Source: Oscillospiraceae bacterium
Lineage (GTDB): Bacteria > Bacillota > Clostridia > Oscillospirales > Ruminococcaceae
Reading direction: 5' to 3'
NCBI GenBank assembly: GCA_022769565.1
Contig: JALEJQ010000015.1
Span: forward strand, 1-64,000
Length of the DNA stretch: 64,000 nucleotides
The translations under genes were made by a program, and so were the position numbers. Under the pieces are notes generated by a model. It saw nothing but the letters and a program-made list of their open reading frames with translations, ran no database searches and had not been told where the DNA came from. Positions 55,666 to 63,650 of this stretch are shown piece after piece; within the stretch, counting starts at the first letter, position 1; every line of letters starts with the position of its first letter.

Positions 55666-55725
55666 AATCTAAATAGCTATTTTAGTTAGCAATTTTATTA
55701 TACGTCACCTCGGGCTGTTTGTCAA
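55666..55725 (-). promoter_or_regulatory. marR promoter with operator-like site
   Basis: Minus-strand TTGACA (55720-55725), 17 bp, TATAAT (55697-55702), then TTGCTAACTAAAATAGCTAT (55666-55696 region) between -10 and ribosome binding site. The same pattern recurs before the XRE-gltA operon. Confidence 0.8.
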
Positions 55726-55822
55726 GGGCTTTTTCAAAAAAATTTGCACATAACTCCGCAATTTTGCAGACGAAAATTTGTTATACAAAATAAAACAAGG
55801 CGAACAGATCGCCCCGTTCATT

Positions 55823-56575
55823 TCAGAAAGCAAGCCTTTCCAAAAATTCCGCCGTCATAATGCGCATCTGTTTCCTTGCCGAAGCGGAGAAGCCGTGTCC
55901 CTCACCGACGAAAATATGCAGCTCACAGTTTGGGAACGCCGCTTTGAGCCTTTCCGAATAGCTTATATCAACAAGCGTATCGTTATCGCCGTGAAGAAGC
56001 AGCACGGGGTTTGTAAAATTGCTCACCGCTTCAAATACATCATATTCCGGCAGACCCTCACGGAACGCCCTTGAAATCATCATGCCCATAAAATCAAAAC
56101 TCTCGGTCATTTCTTCGGCTTTTTTCGGCAGCCATGTGTCTGGTATGCAGAAGGCAGGATAAAGCAGCACTATGCCTGCAATGCCCTCTCCCATCTCAGC
56201 GGCAGTCAGTGCGGACACAAAGCCCCCTTGACTCTCGCCGTAGAGAAACAGCCTGTCCTTATCGGCAAAGCTGCATTCCGAGAGCATTGCAATAACGCTT
56301 TTCAGGTCGCTTATCTCGGAGGAAATGCTCATATCCGTTGTTCTGCCCTCACTTTTGGAAAGGGTTGAGCCGCCGCAGAAATCGTAGCAGTACACTGCAA
56401 AGCCCTTTTCCGCAAGGTGCGAAGCCAGATCCGCAACGTGGGCGCAGCAGGAATTGTACCCGTGGCTGAGAATAACAACAGGCATTTTTTCGGGCGGGTC
56501 CAAGGGCATATAAAGCACTCCGTAAATATTGTTTTTTCCGCTTTTGCAGGGCATTTCTGTTACTGTATGGTTCAT
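55823..56575 (-). CDS. Alpha/beta hydrolase (acyl esterase or lipase-like)
   Basis: A 250-residue cytoplasmic hydrolase. Oxyanion-hole segment ILSHGYNS, nucleophile elbow GESQGG (Ser), Asp in HGDNDTLVD and His in GEGHGF form the triad. Such proteins cleave esters, for example acetyl or feruloyl groups on plant glycans, which would suit the neighbouring glycan loci, but the substrate is not defined. The ATG at 56575 follows GGAAAGGAAGCGCC; the 72-codon upstream extension lacks a binding site and is not used. Upstream TTGACA...TAAAAT forms a possible promoter. Confidence 0.86.
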   Translation of the reverse strand: MNHTVTEMPCKSGKNNIYGVLYMPLDPPEKMPVVILSHGYNSCCAHVADLASHLAEKGFAVYCYDFCGGSTLSKSEGRTTDMSISSEISDLKSVIAMLSECSFADKDRLFLYGESQGGFVSALTAAEMGEGIAGIVLLYPAFCIPDTWLPKKAEEMTESFDFMGMMISRAFREGLPEYDVFEAVSNFTNPVLLLHGDNDTLVDISYSERLKAAFPNCELHIFVGEGHGFSASARKQMRIMTAEFLERLAF

Positions 56576-56702
56576 ATCGGCGCTTCCTTTCCTGTATTTA
56601 TCACAAACATATTTTACCACAACCCCATTAATGCTGTCAACACTACTGCTGCATAAAAACAGGCGCAGAGCGTTCATTGCCTGCTCTGCACCTGCGGTAA
56701 GT

Positions 56703-57455
56703 TTATTCTTCAAATGGCGTAAAGGATATTCTTTCATACTCGGCTGTAAGTGGCAAAGCGCTGTCGTCAAATGCGTTAAGCCAGCCGTCAACCCCCGTTC
56801 CGCACCATGCGTTCATCATTATCTTGCCCTTTGTAACGGGAATGTTCTCCGCTGCGGAATAGACCTCTGCGCCGTCCACGAACCACACTATCTTATCCTT
56901 GTGCCACTCAAAGGCGTAGGTGTGGAAGTCCTCCGCTGCATCAAAGCCAAGGTCGTACAGATACTCGTGGTTTCCCTTTCCGTCGGTGAAGTAGTTGAAC
57001 TGCACCTTGGTTGTGTCCTTGCCAAGTATCTCAATATCTATCTCGTCCCAGGGGTTGTTGTCCGAAGGACCTGTGTAGGTAAAAAACGAGGACACAACGC
57101 CGTCGTTCTTTATTGCCTTCATTCTTACCTCATAGCGTCCGTAGCCGTAAAAATCCTTTGAACGATACTCTCCGCCGGAATAGGGAACGGTGCCGGCTTT
57201 CTTGTCCTTGTCGATAATAAGCTGCATTTTTCCGTTTTCAAAGGTGCAGTTTTCGCTCCGCCATGTGACGTTGAACATACTTCCGTTGCACCAGCCGTCC
57301 GCAGGCTCAAACAGCTCCGAGGCGCCGTTTTCAAAGGTAACATTTGATATATCGGCAGCCGCCGTTTCCGTTTCAGTCGTTTTTCCGCAGGAACAGAAAG
57401 AGATCACGCATAAAGCCGCAGCAAGAAATAATGCGGCAGGTCTTGTTTTTGTCAT
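56703..57455 (-). CDS. GH16 beta-1,3-1,4-glucanase (lichenase-type) lipoprotein
   Basis: A 250-residue lipoprotein (signal with lipobox FCSC near residue 22) with a GH16 jelly-roll domain. The catalytic motif DEIDIEILG gives nucleophile Glu, assisting Asp and acid/base Glu, preceded by GEYRSKDFYGYGRYEVRMK and followed by FHTYAFEWHKDKIVWFVDG, as in bacterial lichenases. It cuts mixed-linkage beta-glucan outside the cell. The ATG at 57455 is selected because GGGAGG lies seven bases before it. It is followed, in the same direction, by the alpha/beta hydrolase. Confidence 0.93.
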   Translation of the reverse strand: MTKTRPAALFLAAALCVISFCSCGKTTETETAAADISNVTFENGASELFEPADGWCNGSMFNVTWRSENCTFENGKMQLIIDKDKKAGTVPYSGGEYRSKDFYGYGRYEVRMKAIKNDGVVSSFFTYTGPSDNNPWDEIDIEILGKDTTKVQFNYFTDGKGNHEYLYDLGFDAAEDFHTYAFEWHKDKIVWFVDGAEVYSAAENIPVTKGKIMMNAWCGTGVDGWLNAFDDSALPLTAEYERISFTPFEE

Positions 57456-57531
57456 ATACATTCCTCCCGTAACGATTCTTTTTACCTATTTTAACGCCGC
57501 AAAGGAGTTTTGTATATCATAATTTTGCCTT

Positions 57532-58293
57532 TTATGTCTTATTTTTGCGGTCAATGTCACCCCAGTTGGAACGGTAGTATTTTTTTCGGAATTCGTTGGG
57601 GGTCATGCCCGTATACTTCTTAAAAGTGCTGATAAAATGACTGTGGGAGGTGAAGGCAAGGTAATTTCCTATGTCAAGTGGGGAATAATCGGAGTATTTA
57701 AGCATATTCTGCGCAGCCTCCACCCTTTTTACGGCTATATATGTACTGACAGTAACGCCCACTTCCTTACGGAAAAGCCTTGAAAGGTAGGAAACGCTTA
57801 ACGAAACATACTCCGCTATATCCGTTTCGGATATTTTGGAATGAAGGTTGTCATAAATATAGTCCATTGTCATTATAACGGGCTTTGAATACATTGTGCC
57901 GTGGGCTATCCTGTTCATATGCGCAGTAAAATCAAAAACGGCTTCGCTGTGGAGCGCCCTTATCTCTTCCTCGGAGGTGCATTTGTCCGCTTTGGATATG
58001 TACATATCGCTGAGGGTATAGGCGCTTTCCATTTCCATGCCGCCCTCAACGCAGAAGCGTGTTATCATTGCAACGGTCACGATAAAATGGTATTTAAGGT
58101 TACGCATCGGGTCCTCGGAAAGCCTGCCCGTTCCGCTTCCGCCCAAGGGTGTCATAAGCCGCTTAACGCCCTCGGTATCGCCGTTTTTAACGCAGTCGTA
58201 AAACTCAAATTCCTGTTCAAAGGGAGAATGTTTAAAGGAATACTCCCTGTTTATAAAGGCTCTGTAAGTAAATTCTTTCTCCGAACGGCTCAT
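57532..58293 (-). CDS. AraC-family transcriptional regulator (locus 2)
   Basis: A 253-residue regulator with a helical N-terminal domain (1-140) of unknown fold and a C-terminal double helix-turn-helix (about 150-250): ISETDIAEYVSLSVSYLSRLFRKEVGVTV and RVEAAQNMLKYSDYSPLDIGNYLAFTSHSHFISTFKKYTGMTPNEFRKKY. AGGGAGGG before the ATG at 58293 sets the start. Divergent from the SBP-GH5 pair and upstream of GH16 on the same strand, so it probably controls both sides. Confidence 0.92.
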   Translation of the reverse strand: MSRSEKEFTYRAFINREYSFKHSPFEQEFEFYDCVKNGDTEGVKRLMTPLGGSGTGRLSEDPMRNLKYHFIVTVAMITRFCVEGGMEMESAYTLSDMYISKADKCTSEEEIRALHSEAVFDFTAHMNRIAHGTMYSKPVIMTMDYIYDNLHSKISETDIAEYVSLSVSYLSRLFRKEVGVTVSTYIAVKRVEAAQNMLKYSDYSPLDIGNYLAFTSHSHFISTFKKYTGMTPNEFRKKYYRSNWGDIDRKNKT

Positions 58294-58408
58294 TTTATCA
58301 CCCTCCCTGTTCATTATAACCTATCCCGAGAAAATTTGCAACAAAAATTTGATATAAAAAACAAAAAAGTAATATAAATTCCCTTTTGCCTGTGGTAAAT
58401 TATAAGTA

Positions 58409-58442
58409 CAGTAAACGCAAACAACCAGTAAACGCAAACAAC
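58409..58442. repeat. Tandem 17-bp direct repeat upstream of SBP locus 2
   Basis: CAGTAAACGCAAACAAC occurs twice head to tail (58409-58425 and 58426-58442), just before the SBP start codon. AraC-type regulators bind pairs of ~17-bp direct half-sites, so this is a candidate operator for the divergent AraC gene. Confidence 0.7.
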
Positions 58443-58475
58443 AAAACAATAAAACATAACAAAGGGGAAAAAGAA

Positions 58476-59885
58476 ATGAAAAATGTAAGAAAAACTATTG
58501 CTTTTGTATCAGCTCTTGCACTTATGGGTTCAATGACCGCCTGCGGAAACACCGACAGCGACAGCGGCAGCGCTTCCGAAACAACCACCGTGTCCACCGC
58601 TCCCAAGGAGCTTGACGAAGAGGACAAGGCAGCCGTTGCGGAAGTTGACATCGGCGACGATGAAAAGCTTGAAAACGGCACTATCAGATGGCTCGCAACC
58701 TACGACATCAACCCCGACAAGGGCAAGCCCAAGATGTTCGCTCTGGAGCTGTTTGAATCCAAGTACGGCGGCAAGGTAGAGTGGATACCCACCACTTGGG
58801 AAAACCGCTACAACGACCTTTCCGCAAATGTTCTCGGCGGAACCTCTCCCGACCTTTTCCCTGCACAGGAATTCGATACCTTCCCAAGCAAGGTAATTGA
58901 CGGAATGTTCCAGCCCTTTGACGATTATCTTGATTTTGACAGCGACCTCTGGTCGGAGGGCTGTAAGAAGCTGGCTGAGGCTCATGTTCTCGGCGGCAAG
59001 CATTACGTTGCTCCCGTTGCGACCGATTCCAAGTGCCTTATGATATACAACAAGAAGACTATCGAGGAAAACGGTCTTACCGACCCTGCGGAGCTTCTTG
59101 AAGAGGGCAACTGGACATGGGATACCTTCAGAGAAATGTGCCTTGATTACTGCGACCGTGAGGAAGACAAGTTCGCTTACGACAGCTGGTACTTTGAAAC
59201 ACAGTTCATCCTTACCACAGGCGTTGCTCCCATAAGCATGGAAAACGGTCTTGTAAAGAGCAATCTTATGAGCGCAGAGGTTGAACGTGCGGAAAACTTT
59301 ATGTACAACCTTAAGAAGGACGACCTGCCTCTCCCCAAGGCTGAGTTCAACTGGACAGAGCAGCCCCAGCGTATCAGCGAAGGCAAGACCCTGTTCTGGC
59401 CTTGTGCAACATGGGCTCTTTGGGAAGCCGATCTCTCCAAATTCGGCAAGCCTGAGGAAATAATGTTTGTTCCTATGCCTAAGGATCCCGATGCCGACAA
59501 GTATTATCTCCCTGCAAATATGGACGCATACGCACTCTGCAAGGGCGCATCCAACCCCGAAGGCGCTGCTGCGTTCATCAAGTGCAAGCTCATTGCCGAA
59601 CAGGACGAAAGCGCACTTGCTATCACAGAAAAGCAGTACCGTGAGGATTACGGCTGGACAGACGAAATGTTTGAAATGTGGTACAAGGTAAGAGAAATGA
59701 CCGACGAAAACCCTGTTGTAAGCCTCCACATGGGTCTGCCCACAGACGTTGCTGCTATCGTTGACGACGGCATAAAGCAGGCTTCCTTCAACGGCACAGA
59801 CTGGGCTGTAACAAGAGAGTCCATGAGCGAGCTTACCCAGCAGACGGTTGACGAGCTTAACGCAAAAATAGAGGAAAAATTCTGA
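58476..59885 (+). CDS. ABC sugar-transporter solute-binding lipoprotein (locus 2)
   Basis: A 469-residue lipoprotein (lipobox MTAC near residue 22) with a Ser/Asp/Thr-rich linker and a family 1 solute-binding fold. It is a paralogue of the locus 1 binding protein, sharing IRWLATYDINPDKGKPK-like, WIPTTWENRYNDLS and DYGWTDEMFEMWYKVREMTDENPV regions. AAAGGGG before the ATG at 58476 decides the start. Presumably captures beta-glucan oligosaccharides; permeases are not in the window. Confidence 0.92.
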   Translation: MKNVRKTIAFVSALALMGSMTACGNTDSDSGSASETTTVSTAPKELDEEDKAAVAEVDIGDDEKLENGTIRWLATYDINPDKGKPKMFALELFESKYGGKVEWIPTTWENRYNDLSANVLGGTSPDLFPAQEFDTFPSKVIDGMFQPFDDYLDFDSDLWSEGCKKLAEAHVLGGKHYVAPVATDSKCLMIYNKKTIEENGLTDPAELLEEGNWTWDTFREMCLDYCDREEDKFAYDSWYFETQFILTTGVAPISMENGLVKSNLMSAEVERAENFMYNLKKDDLPLPKAEFNWTEQPQRISEGKTLFWPCATWALWEADLSKFGKPEEIMFVPMPKDPDADKYYLPANMDAYALCKGASNPEGAAAFIKCKLIAEQDESALAITEKQYREDYGWTDEMFEMWYKVREMTDENPVVSLHMGLPTDVAAIVDDGIKQASFNGTDWAVTRESMSELTQQTVDELNAKIEEKF

Positions 59886-59899
59886 TCTGAGAGGTTTTT

Positions 59900-60856
59900 A
59901 TGAAAGATTTTAAAGGATATAAAAAGGGTGTGAATCTGGGCGGCTGGCTCTCTCAGTGCAAGCACACCTACGAGCATTACGACAGCTTTATCACCGAGGC
60001 TGATATAGAAAAAATCGCTTCGTGGCATACAGATCATGTAAGACTGCCCGTAGATTACAACCTTCTTGAGGACGAAAGCGGCAACGTTATCGAGCATGGC
60101 TATTCCTACATCGACAACGCCGTAAAATGGTGCAAAAAGTACGGTCTTAACCTTATTATCGACCTGCACAAGACCGCAGGCTACTCCTTTGACAAGGGTG
60201 AAAACGAATCAGGCTTCTTTGACAACCCCGCTTTGCAGGAGCGCTTTATGAAGCTGTGGGAACGTATTGCAGAGCGTTATGCCGTAAGCGACGGAACCAT
60301 TGCCTTTGAGCTTTTAAACGAGGTCACGGAGCAGCGTTTCAGCGATACATGGAACAGCATAATAAAAAGCTGCATTGAGCGTATACGCAGATATGCGCCG
60401 GAAACCGTCATCCTTGTGGGCGGCTACTGGCAGAACAGCCCCGACTCCGTTCCCGACCTTGAAGCGCCTTATGACGACAAGGTGGTTTATAACTTCCATT
60501 GCTACGACCCCATGAATTTCACCCACCAGGGCGCATACTGGGTGGACGGAATGGACACGGCGTTCAGAATGAGCTTTGACAAATGCGACCCTGCCGTTAC
60601 TGCGGAATTTTTCATGGAAAGGTTCAGCAGAGCCGCCGAAGCTGCGGAGAAAAACGGCACGGTGCTGTACTGCGGCGAATACGGCGTAATAGACAACGCC
60701 GAACCTAAGGACGTTCTCAAGTGGTTCAAGGCAATTAACGCCGCCTTTGAGAAAATGAATATTTCCCGTGCGGCATGGAACTACAAGCAGATGGACTTCG
60801 GACTTGCCGACAGCCGTATGGACGGAGTAAGACACGAGCTTCAAAAATATCTTTGA
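59900..60856 (+). CDS. GH5-family glycoside hydrolase, cytoplasmic
   Basis: A 318-residue TIM-barrel enzyme with no signal peptide. GVNLGGWLSQ, DHVRLPVDYN, the acid/base Glu in FELLNEVTE, HCYDPMNFTHQGA and the nucleophile Glu in YCGEYGV mark GH5. Being intracellular, it likely splits imported cello- or gluco-oligosaccharides from the binding protein encoded 14 bp upstream. The subfamily was not determined. Confidence 0.9.
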   Translation: MKDFKGYKKGVNLGGWLSQCKHTYEHYDSFITEADIEKIASWHTDHVRLPVDYNLLEDESGNVIEHGYSYIDNAVKWCKKYGLNLIIDLHKTAGYSFDKGENESGFFDNPALQERFMKLWERIAERYAVSDGTIAFELLNEVTEQRFSDTWNSIIKSCIERIRRYAPETVILVGGYWQNSPDSVPDLEAPYDDKVVYNFHCYDPMNFTHQGAYWVDGMDTAFRMSFDKCDPAVTAEFFMERFSRAAEAAEKNGTVLYCGEYGVIDNAEPKDVLKWFKAINAAFEKMNISRAAWNYKQMDFGLADSRMDGVRHELQKYL

Positions 60857-60891
60857 TGATCCCTATTCTTCATAATACATTCTTCTTTACC

Positions 60892-60938
60892 CCCAAGACC
60901 GCTTGCGGAAACAATACCGTGAGCGGTCTTGCTTTTTC
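60892..60938 (+). terminator. Terminator of the SBP-GH5 operon
   Basis: CAAGACCGCT/AGCGGTCTTG stem (60894-60931) followed by TTTTT. Confidence 0.92.
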
Positions 60939-61041
60939 AAGGGGATTTTTATTGACGGTAAAATGCAGATGTGATAAAATGGATATGAAGAATATTTCTG
61001 CCGTATCTGCACATCTATAATTTATAAGGAGGTAATGCGGC

Positions 61042-61941
61042 ATGGTATATACCGTAACGTTCAATCCGGCTATCGACTATGTTGTTCACACGGAAAAAAT
61101 CACGCTCGGCGCCACAAACCGTTCCCAAAGCGAGGAAATGTATTTCGGCGGAAAGGGCATCAACGTTTCTGTCGTGCTAAAGGAGCTTGGCATTGCTTCA
61201 AAGGCGCTCGGCTTTACGGCAGGCTTCACGGGAGAAGCTATTGAAAAGGGTCTTTCCGCCATGGGAATAGACACGGACTTTGTGCGGCTTGAAAAGGGCA
61301 ATTCACGCATAAATGTAAAGATAAAATCTGCGGAGGAGACCGAGATCAACGGTCAGGGTCCCCACATTGACGACAAGGCAATTGAGGCGCTTTTTGAAAA
61401 GCTTGACGCTCTTGCGGACGGCGACACGCTCATACTTGCAGGAAGCATCCCCTCTTCTCTCCCCTCGGACATTTATCAGAGAATACTTGAACGGCTTTCG
61501 GGCAAGAATATAAAAGCGGTGGTGGACGCAACAAAGGACCTGCTCCTGAACGTGCTTCGGTACAAGCCTTTTCTTGTAAAGCCAAACAACTACGAGCTTG
61601 GCGAAATGTTCGGGGTCGAGCTTGCGACAGATGAAGATATCGAAAGGTATGCAAGAAGGCTTCGGGAAATGGGTGCGGCAAACGTGCTTGTATCTATGGC
61701 AGGTGACGGCGCTATGCTTATTGACGAGTTTGGAAAAATGCACCGCTGCGGCGTATGCAAGGGCACGGTGAAAAACTCCGTCGGCGCAGGCGATTCAATG
61801 GTCGCAGGCTTTACGGCAGGCTCTTTAAACGGCGATTACGAATACGCTTTGAAGCTTGGAACGGCTGCAGGCGGCGCAACGGCGTTCTCCGACGGTCTTG
61901 CGTCAAAAGAAAAGATAGAGGAGCTTCTGAAGACCCTTTGA
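61042..61941 (+). CDS. fruK: 1-phosphofructokinase (PfkB family)
   Basis: A 299-residue PfkB-family sugar kinase. It opens with VYTVTFNPAIDYVVH, typical of 1-phosphofructokinase and tagatose-6-phosphate kinase, has GGKGINVS for sugar binding and ends with the GAGDSMVAGF catalytic Asp/anion-hole motif. It would phosphorylate fructose-1-phosphate to the bisphosphate. No fructose PTS permease gene is adjacent, so the tagatose kinase alternative stays open. AAGGAGG precedes the ATG. Confidence 0.9.
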   Translation: MVYTVTFNPAIDYVVHTEKITLGATNRSQSEEMYFGGKGINVSVVLKELGIASKALGFTAGFTGEAIEKGLSAMGIDTDFVRLEKGNSRINVKIKSAEETEINGQGPHIDDKAIEALFEKLDALADGDTLILAGSIPSSLPSDIYQRILERLSGKNIKAVVDATKDLLLNVLRYKPFLVKPNNYELGEMFGVELATDEDIERYARRLREMGAANVLVSMAGDGAMLIDEFGKMHRCGVCKGTVKNSVGAGDSMVAGFTAGSLNGDYEYALKLGTAAGGATAFSDGLASKEKIEELLKTL

Positions 61942-61996
61942 TACAGACAGCCTGTTCTGCGGATAATGCGCATACATATATGGGAGGTGTCCGACT

Positions 61997-63631
61997 ATGA
62001 CAACACTAAAGGGCAAGGGAGTTTACGGAGCAATTGCGCTTGGACGAATAACTGTTTTCAAGAGGAAAGAAGCGTCTGTCAAGAGAGTACGCATTGACGA
62101 TATAAATGCAGAAAAGGCAAGACTTGAAGCCGCAAAGGAAAAGGCGGTATCACAGCTTCAGAAGATATACGACAAGGCGCTCAGAGAAATAGGCGAAGCC
62201 AATGCACAGATATTTGAAATACACATGATGATGATGGAGGATGAGGATTACAACGATTCCATTTCGGGCATTATTGAAACTCAATCCGTCAACGCAGAGT
62301 ATGCCGTTGCGGTCACGGCGGATAACTTTGCGGAGATGTTCGCTTCCATGGACGACGCATATATGCAGGCACGTTCTGCGGACGTAAGGGATATTTCCAA
62401 CCGCATAATAAGCTGTCTTTCCGAAGCTGACGGTGAAAACGAGGTTTCCGATGAAAAGGTCATTATCTGTGCAGACGACCTTGCCCCAAGCGAAACGGTG
62501 CAGCTTGACAAGGACAGGGTGCTTGCCTTTGTGACGGCGTTCGGCTCGTCAAATTCCCATACCGCCATACTTGCAAGAAATATGAATATCCCTGCGGTGA
62601 TAGGCGTTGGAGAGGAGCTTCTCAAAACCGTAAAAAACGGGGAATTGGCCGCTGTTGACGGTTATACGGGAGAAATATTCATTGACCCCGATGAAAACAC
62701 AAAAACACGCCTTGAAAATAAGCGCACCGAAGACGAGGATAAGAAACGTCTGCTTCAGGAGCTTAAGGGCAAGGAAAATGTCACTCTTGACGGCAAAAAG
62801 ATCGACATTTTTGCAAATATCGGCAGCACTGACAACATCGGTGCCGTTCTTGCCAACGACGCAGGCGGCATAGGTCTGTTCAGAAGCGAATTTCTCTATC
62901 TTGAAAGCAGCGATTACCCCACGGAGGAGCAGCAGTTTGCCGCATACAAGAAGGTACTTGAAAGCATGGCAGGGAAAAAGGTCATTATCCGCACTCTCGA
63001 CATCGGCGCAGACAAGCAGGCGGACTATTTTGATCTGCCCGAGGAGGAAAATCCTGCACTTGGCTATCGTGCTATACGAATTTGCCTTACAAGACCCGAA
63101 ATATTCAAGACGCAGCTTCGTGCGCTGTACCGTGCTTCGGCTTACGGCGATCTGGGCATAATGTTCCCCATGATAACAAGCGTTCCCGAGCTTGAACGGA
63201 TAATTGAGCTATGCAGAGAGGTCAGAGAGCAGCTTACGGCTGAAGGAATTGAAATATCCGACAGGGTAGAGCTTGGCATTATGATAGAAACACCTGCTGC
63301 AGCCATAATAAGCGACAAACTTGCGCCTATGGCGGACTTTTTCAGTGTGGGTACAAACGACCTTACCCAGTACACTCTTGCCTGCGACAGACAGAACGCC
63401 GCCGTTGAACAGTTCGTTGACCCCCACCATGAGGCGATTCTGCGGCTTATTGAAATGTCTGCCAAAAACGCTCACGAACACGGCGCATGGATAGGCATCT
63501 GCGGCGAGCTTGCGGCGGATACGAGCCTTACGGAGACCTTCCTGCGGATGGGTATTGACGAGCTTTCCGTTTCACCCTCATTTGTATTAAAGGTTAGGGA
63601 CGCAGTAAGGCAATGCGACCTTTCAAAGTAA
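61997..63631 (+). CDS. ptsI: PEP-protein phosphotransferase (PTS enzyme I)
   Basis: A 544-residue cytoplasmic enzyme that moves phosphate from PEP to HPr. The N-terminal domain includes the phosphorylated His188 in GSSNSHTAILARNM; the C-terminal PEP-binding barrel includes LFRSEFLYL, RTLDIGADKQ, GYRAIRICL, and GTNDLTQYTLACDRQN. Length is slightly short of the usual 570. GGGAGG eight bases before the ATG. It lies 55 bp after fruK; the HPr gene is not seen. Confidence 0.95.
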   Translation: MTTLKGKGVYGAIALGRITVFKRKEASVKRVRIDDINAEKARLEAAKEKAVSQLQKIYDKALREIGEANAQIFEIHMMMMEDEDYNDSISGIIETQSVNAEYAVAVTADNFAEMFASMDDAYMQARSADVRDISNRIISCLSEADGENEVSDEKVIICADDLAPSETVQLDKDRVLAFVTAFGSSNSHTAILARNMNIPAVIGVGEELLKTVKNGELAAVDGYTGEIFIDPDENTKTRLENKRTEDEDKKRLLQELKGKENVTLDGKKIDIFANIGSTDNIGAVLANDAGGIGLFRSEFLYLESSDYPTEEQQFAAYKKVLESMAGKKVIIRTLDIGADKQADYFDLPEEENPALGYRAIRICLTRPEIFKTQLRALYRASAYGDLGIMFPMITSVPELERIIELCREVREQLTAEGIEISDRVELGIMIETPAAAIISDKLAPMADFFSVGTNDLTQYTLACDRQNAAVEQFVDPHHEAILRLIEMSAKNAHEHGAWIGICGELAADTSLTETFLRMGIDELSVSPSFVLKVRDAVRQCDLSK

Positions 63632-63650
63632 AAACAGGAGCAACAAGGCT

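Noticed and set aside
58530-59729. 399-codon minus-strand open frame
   Set aside because: Antisense to the solute-binding protein gene; Val/Phe/Leu-rich shadow translation with no motif.
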